This document shows positions 7,685 to 16,042 of a DNA stretch of 64,000 bases, piece by piece. The translations under genes and the position numbers were made by a program. The stretch comes from Pseudoalteromonas phenolica (GTDB taxonomy: Bacteria; Pseudomonadota; Gammaproteobacteria; Enterobacterales; Alteromonadaceae). Within the stretch, counting starts at the first letter, position 1. The number at the start of each line of letters is the position of its first letter. The stretch spans positions 1-64,000 of the forward strand of contig NZ_PNEC01000036.1 of the NCBI RefSeq assembly GCF_005886345.1, given 5' to 3'. Below the pieces are notes generated by a model that saw only the letters and a program-made list of their open reading frames with translations, was not told where the DNA came from and ran no database searches.

Positions 7685-10600
7685 ATGATGTCGAACAACA
7701 ATCATCAAAAACAAGAAAATAAAACCATAAACCATGCGCCATTCTTTGTAATGCGAACACCACGTCTTGCTCTTGAACATTTGTCTGGATTTAGTGAAGC
7801 ATCAGCAGATACTAATGCGATCTTAGAAAAATGGTTGGCGATTGACGGTGTCTTAGAAGCAATTTATTTAGCCAGTCCTTCACTGCTTGAGCGCATTGAG
7901 CAATGGCGAACTAAACCAGAATCAAAACAGGGCAAAAAAGTTGCCCAAGCATTGCTTAAATACATGCTACGCATGTGTGCCAGACCCACACCTTTTGGTT
8001 TGTTTTCTGGGGTGCATAAAGGTGAGATAACTGGTCAAACCGAATTCGTCAGTGCTGCGCATACGCAAGATAGTCGAAGCACGCGCTTAGATATGTTTTA
8101 TCTTTCGGCACTGAAGGAGCATTTTGTAAAAGAGTCTCAGCGTGCCGATAACTTATTATATCGGCCAAATCCCTCTCATTATTTTGTTGCCGATCAGTGC
8201 CGTTATATCGAAAACTACCTTTCAGAAGATAGCATGCAATATCGCTTAAGCGCTGTTGACAGTGATGAGTATTTTCAATTTGTGTTGGATTTGGCTAAAT
8301 CAGAGCTGAGTTTTAATGACTTAGTGGCAGCTTTCTGTGAAAAGTATGCAGAAGCAGAAAAAGAAGACGTAGAAGCTTATATTCAAGATTTGATAGATGA
8401 GAAAATATTACAAGCGAATATTCCACTGCCACTGACTGGAGACTCTCCAGACCATGCTCTATTAAAGTCATTACAAAATATGGGAGAGCTTGATACCGCA
8501 GATCAGCTTGCAACCGCACTTGCTATGATTGAAAAGCTTGATAGTGAGAAAAATGGTGATATTGCACCTTACAAAAAACTGCTAGAGCATTTTCAAACCC
8601 TGCCTGTCAAAGCTCAAGAAAATAAACTGTTTCAAACTGATATTTATAGAGCATTTGAGCAATGCCAATTAAGTGGACAAGAAGTTCAGCGCGTTCAAAA
8701 GCAACTCTCCTTATTGGCAGAACTGGGTAGTGAAAATACCAGCAATGCGTTAAATAACTTTGTGACTAAGTTTAATGCTCGTTTCGAAGGTCAATTTGTG
8801 CCCCTTGATGTGATTTTAGATGACGAGTCGGGCATTGGCGTTTCTAATGAAACAGGATATGAAGCCCCTCTAGTTGCGGGTTTAAACTTGGTCCGTGGTA
8901 ACCAAGGCGCAGCTGAACCAGCTGCACCTACTAAACTCAATCAAATCATTGAAGAAGCGCTCAGCTTACCGGCTAATCGTACTAAAGATTGCATCGTGTT
9001 AAAAAGCAAAGAGTTGAAGGGCAAAGTTGATAAAAAAGAACCTGTAAGTAAAAAGTTCCCAGCTTCTTTCTCAGTCATGTTAAGTGCGTATCAAGATGAC
9101 AGGGCAAACCCTGTGTTCAAACTTGGTGGCTGTGCTGGTCCATCATCAGCTAACTTACTAGGTCGTTTTTGTCATTTAGATGAAGGCTTAAAAGAAGCTG
9201 TTGTTGATGAGTTGAAGAAAGAGCAAGCACATTCTAGTCATGTCATTTTTGCAGAAATTGCACATATGCCTGAAGGTCGACCTGGTAACGTGATTGCACG
9301 TCCACATCTGCGCGAATACGAAATTGTCTTTATGGCCGACAGCAGCCTAGATGATGAGTATCAGATCCCACTCAGTGACTTATTTGTCTGGGTTGAAGGG
9401 CAAAAAGTTAAACTGTGGAGCAAGCGATTAAACAAGCAGATAATCCCTCGTTTATCATGTGCACATAACTACTCAGCGCGCAGCTTAAGTGCTTATAAGT
9501 TCTTATGCATGCTGCAACATCAAGAAGGCCGAGCGCCGAATTTCAGTATGCCAAGCAGCACAGGTAATGCTGCGTTTGTGCCAAGAATCATGCTGGATAA
9601 TTTGATCTTGAATGAAAAAACATGGCGAGTAGATCGCAAAGAGCTTGAAGCTGTGCAAAAGAATGGCAAGTTCTCCTCAGAAAAGCTTGATGCTTTACTG
9701 ACAAAATATCAACTTGATCCACAGGTTAGTTACGCTATGGCTGACAATGTGTTGCAACTTGATCTTCGCCACCCTGATATGTTTGCAATCTTACTTGCTG
9801 AAACGAAAGGGCAATTACGTGTGGAGTTAAAAGAAGTGCTGACTGAGCAATTTTCTTCTCGCGTGGTTGATGCTCAGGGGCAACATTATAATAATGAGAT
9901 AGTGGTCCCGCTTTTCAACGAGAATGCACTAGTACATCAACACTACACAGATGAACCATTAGCGAATATCACCGCTAAGCCGATCAAGCGCCGCTTTAGT
10001 GCTGGCTCTGAATGGCTAAGTTTGAAGATTTACTCGGGTAATTCAATCGTCGAACAGCTATTAACTGAAAAGTTATTGCCGTTTATTGTTGAGCAGCAAG
10101 GTGACTTTGATAAGTGGTTCTTTATTCGTTACGGTGATCCTGATTGGCATTTACGTTTGCGTTTCTATGGCGAGCCAAGCAAGTTGTGTGGTCAGTTGTT
10201 ACCTAAGCTGAATCAGCTACTTGATCCTATGGTTGAGTCTGGCGAGTTGCACAAGGTAGAGTTGATGACTTATGAGCGTGAAGTAGAGCGCTATGGTGGT
10301 CCTGAATCCATGTCGCTGGTGGAGTCATTGTTTATGCTCGACAGTGAGTTGATTGCCCGTACTTGTGGTTTAATTGACGAATATGGTGAAGACATTCGCT
10401 GGCGGGTGGCGCTGCAGTGTACTGATAAACTGCTGACTTTATTTAACTATAATGATGAAGCGCGCTTTAATTTGATCAGCTCGTTGCGAGCCGGATTTGG
10501 TAATGAGTTTAACGAAACCAGTCAGTTGCGTAAGCAATTAGGGAATCGTTATCGTGATTATCAAACTCAACTAGAAGATGACTTTGCGAAGCTAGCAGAT

Positions 10601-10867
10601 CTTGCCCAGTTACCCGAAGATGACGCACAACAAGCCATTGCAAAGCTATTAACTCATTGGCAGCAACAAGCAACGCCAGTTGTGACTAAGCTTAATGACA
10701 TGCTAGATAGTGGTAAACTTAATTGTAGTAAAGACTCATTACTGAATTCTTTATTGCATATGCACAACAACCGTATGTTTAAAGCTTATGGTCGTGAGCA
10801 AGAGCTGGTGATCCATGACTTGATGCGCCGTAAGTACTTCTCGGCCGACAAAGGCCAAAGCCACTAA
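7685..10867 (+). CDS. lanB: LanB-type lanthipeptide dehydratase (full length, class I)
   Basis: A 1060-residue protein predicted to dehydrate core Ser/Thr residues using glutamyl-tRNA. The N-terminal glutamylation domain has the hallmark RMCARPTPFGLFSGV at residues 96-110. The C-terminal elimination domain (SpaB_C/thiopeptide type) has RYGDPDWHLRLRF at 815-827 and the terminal NNRMF...GREQE...HDL region. Glutamylation and elimination domains are on one chain, as in NisB-like enzymes, and not split as in some Bacteroidetes systems. Tandem ATGs open the gene. It follows lanC by seven bases and is followed by a strong terminator, so lanC-lanB is a self-contained unit. Confidence 0.95.
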   Translation: MMSNNNHQKQENKTINHAPFFVMRTPRLALEHLSGFSEASADTNAILEKWLAIDGVLEAIYLASPSLLERIEQWRTKPESKQGKKVAQALLKYMLRMCARPTPFGLFSGVHKGEITGQTEFVSAAHTQDSRSTRLDMFYLSALKEHFVKESQRADNLLYRPNPSHYFVADQCRYIENYLSEDSMQYRLSAVDSDEYFQFVLDLAKSELSFNDLVAAFCEKYAEAEKEDVEAYIQDLIDEKILQANIPLPLTGDSPDHALLKSLQNMGELDTADQLATALAMIEKLDSEKNGDIAPYKKLLEHFQTLPVKAQENKLFQTDIYRAFEQCQLSGQEVQRVQKQLSLLAELGSENTSNALNNFVTKFNARFEGQFVPLDVILDDESGIGVSNETGYEAPLVAGLNLVRGNQGAAEPAAPTKLNQIIEEALSLPANRTKDCIVLKSKELKGKVDKKEPVSKKFPASFSVMLSAYQDDRANPVFKLGGCAGPSSANLLGRFCHLDEGLKEAVVDELKKEQAHSSHVIFAEIAHMPEGRPGNVIARPHLREYEIVFMADSSLDDEYQIPLSDLFVWVEGQKVKLWSKRLNKQIIPRLSCAHNYSARSLSAYKFLCMLQHQEGRAPNFSMPSSTGNAAFVPRIMLDNLILNEKTWRVDRKELEAVQKNGKFSSEKLDALLTKYQLDPQVSYAMADNVLQLDLRHPDMFAILLAETKGQLRVELKEVLTEQFSSRVVDAQGQHYNNEIVVPLFNENALVHQHYTDEPLANITAKPIKRRFSAGSEWLSLKIYSGNSIVEQLLTEKLLPFIVEQQGDFDKWFFIRYGDPDWHLRLRFYGEPSKLCGQLLPKLNQLLDPMVESGELHKVELMTYEREVERYGGPESMSLVESLFMLDSELIARTCGLIDEYGEDIRWRVALQCTDKLLTLFNYNDEARFNLISSLRAGFGNEFNETSQLRKQLGNRYRDYQTQLEDDFAKLADLAQLPEDDAQQAIAKLLTHWQQQATPVVTKLNDMLDSGKLNCSKDSLLNSLLHMHNNRMFKAYGREQELVIHDLMRRKYFSADKGQSH

Positions 10868-10889
10868 TAGGCTATCTCTATGCAACTTT

Positions 10890-10919
10890 AAAAAAGCACT
10901 GTTTCTACGGTGCTTTTTT
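10890..10919 (+). terminator. Rho-independent terminator after lanB
   Basis: AAAAAGCAC and GTGCTTTTT form a nine-base stem around a ten-base loop with a T run on the plus strand, 23 bases after the lanB stop. Confidence 0.88.
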
Positions 10920-10950
10920 ATGCTCAATAGTCATGTTTATCAGCCTAAAC

Positions 10951-10980
10951 TTCGGTAGCACCGACTTTATGTCGGGTCTG
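10951..10980. repeat. Possible degenerate intergenic palindrome
   Basis: CCGAC-TTTAT-GTCGG sits in a GGTAGCACCGAC context. It resembles, but does not closely match, the TGTCGC...GCGACA palindromes near 22.6-23.5 kb. Membership of the same family is a guess. Confidence 0.3.
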
Positions 10981-11086
10981 TCTTTATCTCCACCTTAACA
11001 GCACAGTTTCCATTTTTTGCTTATTGTCTATTCATCAAGTGCGACTAACATTACCATTTCACATTGCTAAAAAAAGACATAACAAC

Positions 11087-11601
11087 ATGAAAAAAGCACT
11101 TATTCTTATCGCTTCGCTGTTACTCAGCATCCCAACATTTGCAGGCTCACTGGCAAAAGAGTTACAGGTATTTGAACCTTACCTTGGTACTTGGCAGGCA
11201 GATTTCACCGTGCCAAAAGGTCAACCAGCTATGTAAGATGTGAGTAAGTGGGAGCGCGCACTTAACGGCACCGCGATCAGCACTCTGCATTCAATTAATG
11301 ATGGTATGTATGGTGGCGAGTCATTGATATTTGGGATAAAACTAAAAATAGCCTAGTTTTTTACTATTTCACGACTGCAGGGTTTTATACTCAAGGCACT
11401 ATGGAGGTATTACCCAATGGTGCCTTTGAGGCCTACGAAGACGTAACAGGAAACAAAGATGGCATCACCAAAGTGAAATCCACCAGCCAGTTTGTTGATG
11501 GTGAGTTTAAAGTCTCGACACAATATTTAAAAAATGGCGAATGGACTGCGCCTGAATCTCGCAGCTATCAGCGCAGTGACCAGCTGGTGAAGTTTAAATA
11601 G
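11087..11601 (+). pseudogene. Broken secreted protein gene (nonsense and single-base frameshift)
   Basis: The gene starts with a signal peptide (MKKALILIASLLLSIPTFAG) and reads 49 residues to an in-frame TAA at 11234-11236. Reading on in the same frame gives DVSKWERALNGTAIS and GGESLIF. The frame is then lost near 11330, where one T seems to be missing from a TTTT run (ATATTTGGGAT instead of the inferred ATATTTTGGGAT). The other frame continues WDKTKNSLVFYYFTTAGFYTQG to a stop at 11601. The joined product, about 170 residues, resembles small secreted lipocalin-like proteins of unknown function. Two independent lesions mean it is probably dead, although a sequencing error could explain the missing T. 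Confidence 0.85.
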
Positions 11602-11626
11602 GGCACTATTAACAAACTTTTTCTTT

Positions 11627-12868
11627 TTACAGGGCGGGTGTTATGCCCTGTAAAATGACTTCTTCTGCAAGTGCAGTTACAACTTCACCAAAGTCCCAAA
11701 AAACTTCAGTATTGACGTTTATATTGGCCGCTATGCTCAGAGATAGCTCAGGGATGACAATAAGCATAGACTGCGACCCTCGAGAGACCCCGCCATGATG
11801 ATAAACCTTATGTTTACCTTGCATTAAATGATTTGCCTCTCGCCAGCCCAGCGCATAATTTTGTGGGTTTATTTCACCATTGTTAAGTTGTTGCGGTGTC
11901 CACATGGTATCGACAGTGGTTTGACTTAAAAAATGCCTATCTAGGTAACCACTGCCAAGTTTTACCAAATCACTAGGTGTACTGATAAATCCTCCTCCCG
12001 CTAGACGATGACTCAAGTCGACATTGCGCCATGGTATATAGCTTGTTTGCTGCCCTTTGTTATTAAAATAAAAATCAACAAGGTGTTCGGCCTCTGCTTC
12101 TAACCCTGTATTAGTCATATCAAGGGGCTGCCAGGTGCGTTCACGCATAGCGTCGATAAAGTCTTGCCCTGATGCGGCAGCAAGTAGTGCGCTCAGCAAC
12201 ACAGTGCCGTAACTTGAGTAATAAAACTGTTCACCGGGAGAGTAAAGTAGTTCACTGCCGTCAAAGCCTTTTAGCGCCTCAAGCGGTGTTTCAAAATGAC
12301 TGGTCAAGGCCATTGAGTAATACAATCCCATCAAGTCAGTATTGCGTTTGTAATGCGGTAAACCAGAACTGTGTGAGGCAAGCTGCCTAGGTGTCATTGC
12401 CGGCCATAGTGGGTTTGGGTTGAACCCTAAATAGTCTTGGATCGGGGTATCTAAATTGAAGTTGTGCTTATCAATCAATTGTGCCAACAGTGTTGCTGTC
12501 ATAGCCTTTGATGTGCTGCCAATTCGAAATTGATGTTCAGTCGTCAATGGTATGTTGTTCTTTAAAGACGCATAGCCAACTGTACCCGACCAAAGCGGTT
12601 TGCCTTGGTAGGCAATGGCTGCTGATAGCCCTGGTGCATGGCTTTGTTCTCTGTACTTCTTAAGAATATTAATGAGCTTTGCTTCATCGAGTTTAGTCTC
12701 ACTATGCGTATGACTTGTTTCTGGATGAGGGGAGTTTGGCAGCGCATAATGGCTTGCAAATAAAATTGGGGCTTTTCCACGATAGGCTGCCCAATCGTAA
12801 ACGGGTTTGAATAACCAGATCAGTAAGGCAATAATCAGGCATATAAAGGTGTTAATTTTGTTTTTCAT
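11627..12868 (-). CDS. Serine hydrolase of the beta-lactamase / penicillin-binding-protein-like family
   Basis: A 413-residue protein with one N-terminal membrane anchor (about residues 7-21) and a periplasmic serine-hydrolase domain (PF00144 type). The catalytic S-x-x-K is Ser118-Thr-Ser-Lys121 (GSTSKAMTA). A Y-S-S motif (YYSSYGTVLL) stands where class C enzymes have Y-x-N, and HHGG near residue 358 replaces the usual K/H-T/S-G. Such proteins act as esterases, D-aminopeptidases or beta-lactamase-like enzymes, and the substrate cannot be told from sequence. Its 3' end faces the broken gene at 11601, and no operon partner is evident. Confidence 0.88.
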   Translation of the reverse strand: MKNKINTFICLIIALLIWLFKPVYDWAAYRGKAPILFASHYALPNSPHPETSHTHSETKLDEAKLINILKKYREQSHAPGLSAAIAYQGKPLWSGTVGYASLKNNIPLTTEHQFRIGSTSKAMTATLLAQLIDKHNFNLDTPIQDYLGFNPNPLWPAMTPRQLASHSSGLPHYKRNTDLMGLYYSMALTSHFETPLEALKGFDGSELLYSPGEQFYYSSYGTVLLSALLAAASGQDFIDAMRERTWQPLDMTNTGLEAEAEHLVDFYFNNKGQQTSYIPWRNVDLSHRLAGGGFISTPSDLVKLGSGYLDRHFLSQTTVDTMWTPQQLNNGEINPQNYALGWREANHLMQGKHKVYHHGGVSRGSQSMLIVIPELSLSIAANINVNTEVFWDFGEVVTALAEEVILQGITPAL

Positions 12869-13002
12869 AACAAGCTCTCATGGAATGTGATAGAGCTAAT
12901 GTATTGAAAGTTTTGCTATTAAATCTTGCCGATAAATAAAAATGCTGGCCGATAGTTAAAAGAGTAAGTTTATTTATTAAAAATCATAAGAAAGAGGAAG
13001 CT

Positions 13003-13530
13003 ATGAGTGAAGCAAAGCGCTTGTTCTTTGGAATAGGATTAGATCAGAGGATGACTGAGCACCTTGAGGCTTGGCTTACAAACTCTGTCACCGCAAAAAA
13101 GCCACATACCAAGCCCAGTAATTGGCATCTTACTTTGGCTTTTTTACCGAATGTGTCTGCTGAGCAGCAAGCGAAATTAATTGAGTTTGCTCGCGCACTT
13201 CAAGTGGCTCGCTTTTCTTTAATGTTTAGCGAAACTGGCTATTGGGCGCACAATGGTATTTTTTATTTGAAACCCGACTTCATCGCGCCACAACTTAAAG
13301 CTTTAGCTGAGCCATTAAGGAGCAAAGGCACTGAACTGGATATTTATGATAACCCTTATGGGTTTTCGCCTCACATCACCTTATACCGAAGTCATAAGCC
13401 ATGTCCTGAAACAAATCAAGCTATCGTGCCATGTTCACTTCAGGTCAACCAGTTTCATCTTTATCACTCGTATCGCACAGAAGCCGACGGGCTCATTTAC
13501 GAGCCAATAGAGACCTTTGATTTAATCTAA
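13003..13530 (+). CDS. thpR: RNA 2',3'-cyclic phosphodiesterase (2H family)
   Basis: A 175-residue cytoplasmic protein of the LigT/ThpR family, which opens 2',3'-cyclic phosphates on RNA. Both catalytic H-x-T-L motifs are present: HLTL in NWHLTLAFLP (about residue 42) and HITL in PHITLYRSH (about residue 124). The length matches the family. The start follows an AAAGAGGAAG ribosome site. Its last nine bases overlap the convergent AraC-type gene. Confidence 0.93.
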   Translation: MSEAKRLFFGIGLDQRMTEHLEAWLTNSVTAKKPHTKPSNWHLTLAFLPNVSAEQQAKLIEFARALQVARFSLMFSETGYWAHNGIFYLKPDFIAPQLKALAEPLRSKGTELDIYDNPYGFSPHITLYRSHKPCPETNQAIVPCSLQVNQFHLYHSYRTEADGLIYEPIETFDLI

Positions 13531-14541
13531 AAATAACTGCTTTCGATATTGGCTAGGTGTGGTGTTGAATCTCGCCTTGAACGCGCGATTGAATGGCCCG
13601 ATAGAGTTAAACCCGGAATTAAGTGCGAGCGTTAATATTGGTGTATTTACCTGATCTGCTTGCTTAAATTGCATAACCACATGATCTAATCGATGATGGT
13701 TTAAAAACTGACTAAAGTGATTAAAGCCAAGTTGCTCATTAATATATTTTCTTAACTGATGAGGTGGGACTGCCATGGCTTCAGCAAGTTGCGCAATGGT
13801 GAGTGTTGGTTGAAGGTAGATTTGAGCAGCCAACTGCGCATTAAGTTTATAGGTTAAAGCACTCGAGGGGCTAATTTTAGGTTGTCCAAGCTGAGTTACT
13901 GAAGTGAACAACCAGTCTTTAATCGCCAGCAGACTAGCAAATAAGGCTATAAACACAACAAAAGCATTGCTCAACATAAACCAAGATTGACGACGCCATG
14001 GTGAGTCAGTGAACTCAAATAGCAACAACAATAAACAATAAGCGACTGATAACGTTGCCAATACAATACGCAACCGTCTTCTGGCATCGACTAAATCATC
14101 CTGAAAGCCCCACATGCTTAAGCCTATTGCGGTAAGTAAAGCGATGGCCTCTAATAAGTGCATCACTTGGTGAAATGGTGCCGATATATCGGTGAGGACA
14201 AATTGCCAAAACAAAATCAGCACAAGTATGAAGATACCGGCTTGACTGGCTTTGTGTGAAAGCCAGTGCGGGAAGCGAGCATGGAAGGTGCGCCAAAAGG
14301 TCAGTGCGAGTACAAAAGGAAACAGCTCAGTTAAAAAGAGAAACACGCCTCTGGCTGGATTAAACCTTAACTCATGAATGGGCTGAGTCAGCAATAGAAA
14401 GCCCGTTAAAGACAGTGAAAGTGCCAACGCTAAAAGCCGCTCGCCCCGACCAAGCTTGTGCCAAAGTAAGGTGCTCAATGTCAGCATGATGCCAACACTC
14501 GAAAAACGCAGTAATAGGTCGACGAGTGTCAGGCTTGTCAT
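13522..14541 (-). CDS. AraC-family transcriptional regulator with membrane-embedded N-terminus
   Basis: 339 residues. About seven hydrophobic segments fill residues 1-215, and a C-terminal AraC/XylS double helix-turn-helix spans about 235-335 (LAEAMAVPPHQLRKYINEQL, then ALNSGFNSIGPFNRAFKARF). Membrane-bound AraC regulators of this shape occur in marine gammaproteobacteria; their signals are mostly unknown. Its start codon overlaps the stop of the upstream lysozyme gene by four bases (ATGA), so translation is probably coupled. Confidence 0.88.
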   Translation of the reverse strand: MTSLTLVDLLLRFSSVGIMLTLSTLLWHKLGRGERLLALALSLSLTGFLLLTQPIHELRFNPARGVFLFLTELFPFVLALTFWRTFHARFPHWLSHKASQAGIFILVLILFWQFVLTDISAPFHQVMHLLEAIALLTAIGLSMWGFQDDLVDARRRLRIVLATLSVAYCLLLLLFEFTDSPWRRQSWFMLSNAFVVFIALFASLLAIKDWLFTSVTQLGQPKISPSSALTYKLNAQLAAQIYLQPTLTIAQLAEAMAVPPHQLRKYINEQLGFNHFSQFLNHHRLDHVVMQFKQADQVNTPILTLALNSGFNSIGPFNRAFKARFNTTPSQYRKQLFLD

Positions 14542-15188
14542 GGCAGTAATTTACTCTTGATGCGGCTCGTTATCCAACTCAATACCGAAGGCTTGGTAGT
14601 AGGAGATGAAGTCTTCGAGGCCTGTTTAAAAAGCTGTTCTGTTGCTGTATTACGTTCATTTTGAATATGTCTGCGGCTGCATTCTTGGGCGGCACACTGC
14701 CAGTCTTGTTGCTTGATGGCTTGGTGTAGTTTTGGCCAGTTTTTCGCTAAATGCGGAGTGCCTAAATTAAAAGCCATATCGAGCAAAGCATATTGGACAC
14801 TCAGTGGCATTTGTTCAAATTGGCAGTTAAAACCGCTTTGTTTGCTAAAGACCCTGTTCAATTCTTGTTTAAACTGGCTGAGGTGTTTGTGTAGGAGCTT
14901 ATCGGTTTCATGGCTGGGTAGTATCAGTTCACAAAACTGCGTATACCAACTGGCCTTATAACCAGACTTTTGTTTGCTTATTTTTTTATATTCGGCTTGT
15001 TTTTCGCGCTCACTGGCGGGCTTTCCAGATTGTTTATGGACTAGATTGAGCGCACAAAACTGGTTTGCGTTGGCCATTAAGAATCCAACCCCTATGGTGG
15101 GATTGCCTCGGCTATCTAAATAGAGATGGGCGACTTCGCCCTCAAAGCGTTTTAGTTGCTGTATAAACTGGGTGTCGTTACTCGGCAT
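14538..15188 (-). CDS. GH24 phage-type lysozyme-like protein
   Basis: 216 residues. The T4-lysozyme catalytic triad spacing is preserved: Glu16 (RFEGE), Asp25 (YLDSRG) and Thr31 (PTIGVG), with gaps of 9 and 6 residues as in T4 lysozyme 11/20/26. The usual GH after the last motif is replaced by GF, and an insertion of about 40 residues follows. A MAFNLGT motif near residue 139 matches the C-terminal lobe. There is no signal peptide. No phage genes surround it, so it is either a domesticated phage endolysin or an effector-like muramidase. It is coupled by a four-base overlap to the AraC-type regulator downstream. Confidence 0.82.
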   Translation of the reverse strand: MPSNDTQFIQQLKRFEGEVAHLYLDSRGNPTIGVGFLMANANQFCALNLVHKQSGKPASEREKQAEYKKISKQKSGYKASWYTQFCELILPSHETDKLLHKHLSQFKQELNRVFSKQSGFNCQFEQMPLSVQYALLDMAFNLGTPHLAKNWPKLHQAIKQQDWQCAAQECSRRHIQNERNTATEQLFKQASKTSSPTTKPSVLSWITSRIKSKLLP

Positions 15189-15215
15189 AACTACTCATAC
15201 TGTCGAAAATACGGA

Positions 15216-16007
15216 TTATTCGGTCAATGCTTGTGTTTCTTCCCGATCTGGCAGGTCACAACTTTGCACCTCTTCAATATTAGACTTTTCATCAACAATA
15301 TAGCAATGCTTTAAGATAGAACAGTAGCAAGCGTTTACTTTTACTTCATAAATGCTCTGGTCAATTTGCTGCCAAAGACCTGAGTTAAAGTTGGTTTTTT
15401 GCATCATAAAGACATTGAACTCTTCACCGTCTGCAAGTAAAAAATTGTTGGTATCGCTTGACGCAAACCAGCCGAAAGCGTTGCGGTAATTAATGTCTCT
15501 TTGGTCTTGTTCTATCTCAGCGAGGGCTTCTTTATACGCATTTAACGAGCAGCAGCTATCGAGTAATTCTTCAATGTGTAAATGGTTTTCATCGTTATAC
15601 ATGTACTCGATGTAATGTACCATGGCAGGGCCGGTGCCAGAGTTAGAAATATTGATATTAATATATTGTTTTTCTTGATTAATATCGAAATTAGAATAGC
15701 CCATTTTCAACCAAGGTAGGGTTTCGGCTTTAAGCTGACGTTTGGCTGCGGCGACCTGTTCTTGCGAGGCTTTTGCTTGAAGATAAGTGGCATAAAACGA
15801 GGCTGCAGAAATCACAATTGCACACACCGCGAGCATAGAGTTTATTTTTGAGCGAGTAAGGCCTTTTCTAGGTGGTCGCTTTGCTCTGAGTTTATGCTTT
15901 TTATCATCGTGATGATCTAGCACCGCTTGATCAGAGAGCGCATGGATTGTTTCTTGGTTCGAGCCTGTGGCCTGGTGCGTGTGTTCTTGTTTTGGTTGTC
16001 CGCTCAT
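15216..16007 (-). CDS. Single-pass membrane protein of unknown function
   Basis: I do not recognise this 263-residue protein. Its basic, His-rich N-terminus (about residues 1-50) precedes one transmembrane helix (about 54-74, SMLAVCAIVISAASFYATYL). A short coiled-coil-like stretch follows, then a domain containing several cysteines (DSCCSL, CYCSILKHC, SCDLPD). The domain after the helix should be periplasmic if the positive-inside rule holds. It lies between mltD and the lysozyme gene on the same strand, with gaps of 35 and 27 bases, which suggests co-transcription with these wall-active genes. Confidence 0.75.
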   Translation of the reverse strand: MSGQPKQEHTHQATGSNQETIHALSDQAVLDHHDDKKHKLRAKRPPRKGLTRSKINSMLAVCAIVISAASFYATYLQAKASQEQVAAAKRQLKAETLPWLKMGYSNFDINQEKQYININISNSGTGPAMVHYIEYMYNDENHLHIEELLDSCCSLNAYKEALAEIEQDQRDINYRNAFGWFASSDTNNFLLADGEEFNVFMMQKTNFNSGLWQQIDQSIYEVKVNACYCSILKHCYIVDEKSNIEEVQSCDLPDREETQALTE

Positions 16008-16042
16008 GTCCTTGCCTTAACGTATTGTTTTAATTTTTATAT

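Noticed and set aside
14538..15188. A prophage, suggested by the GH24 lysozyme
   Set aside because: No holin, structural, integrase or terminase genes are nearby, and all neighbours are chromosomal families.
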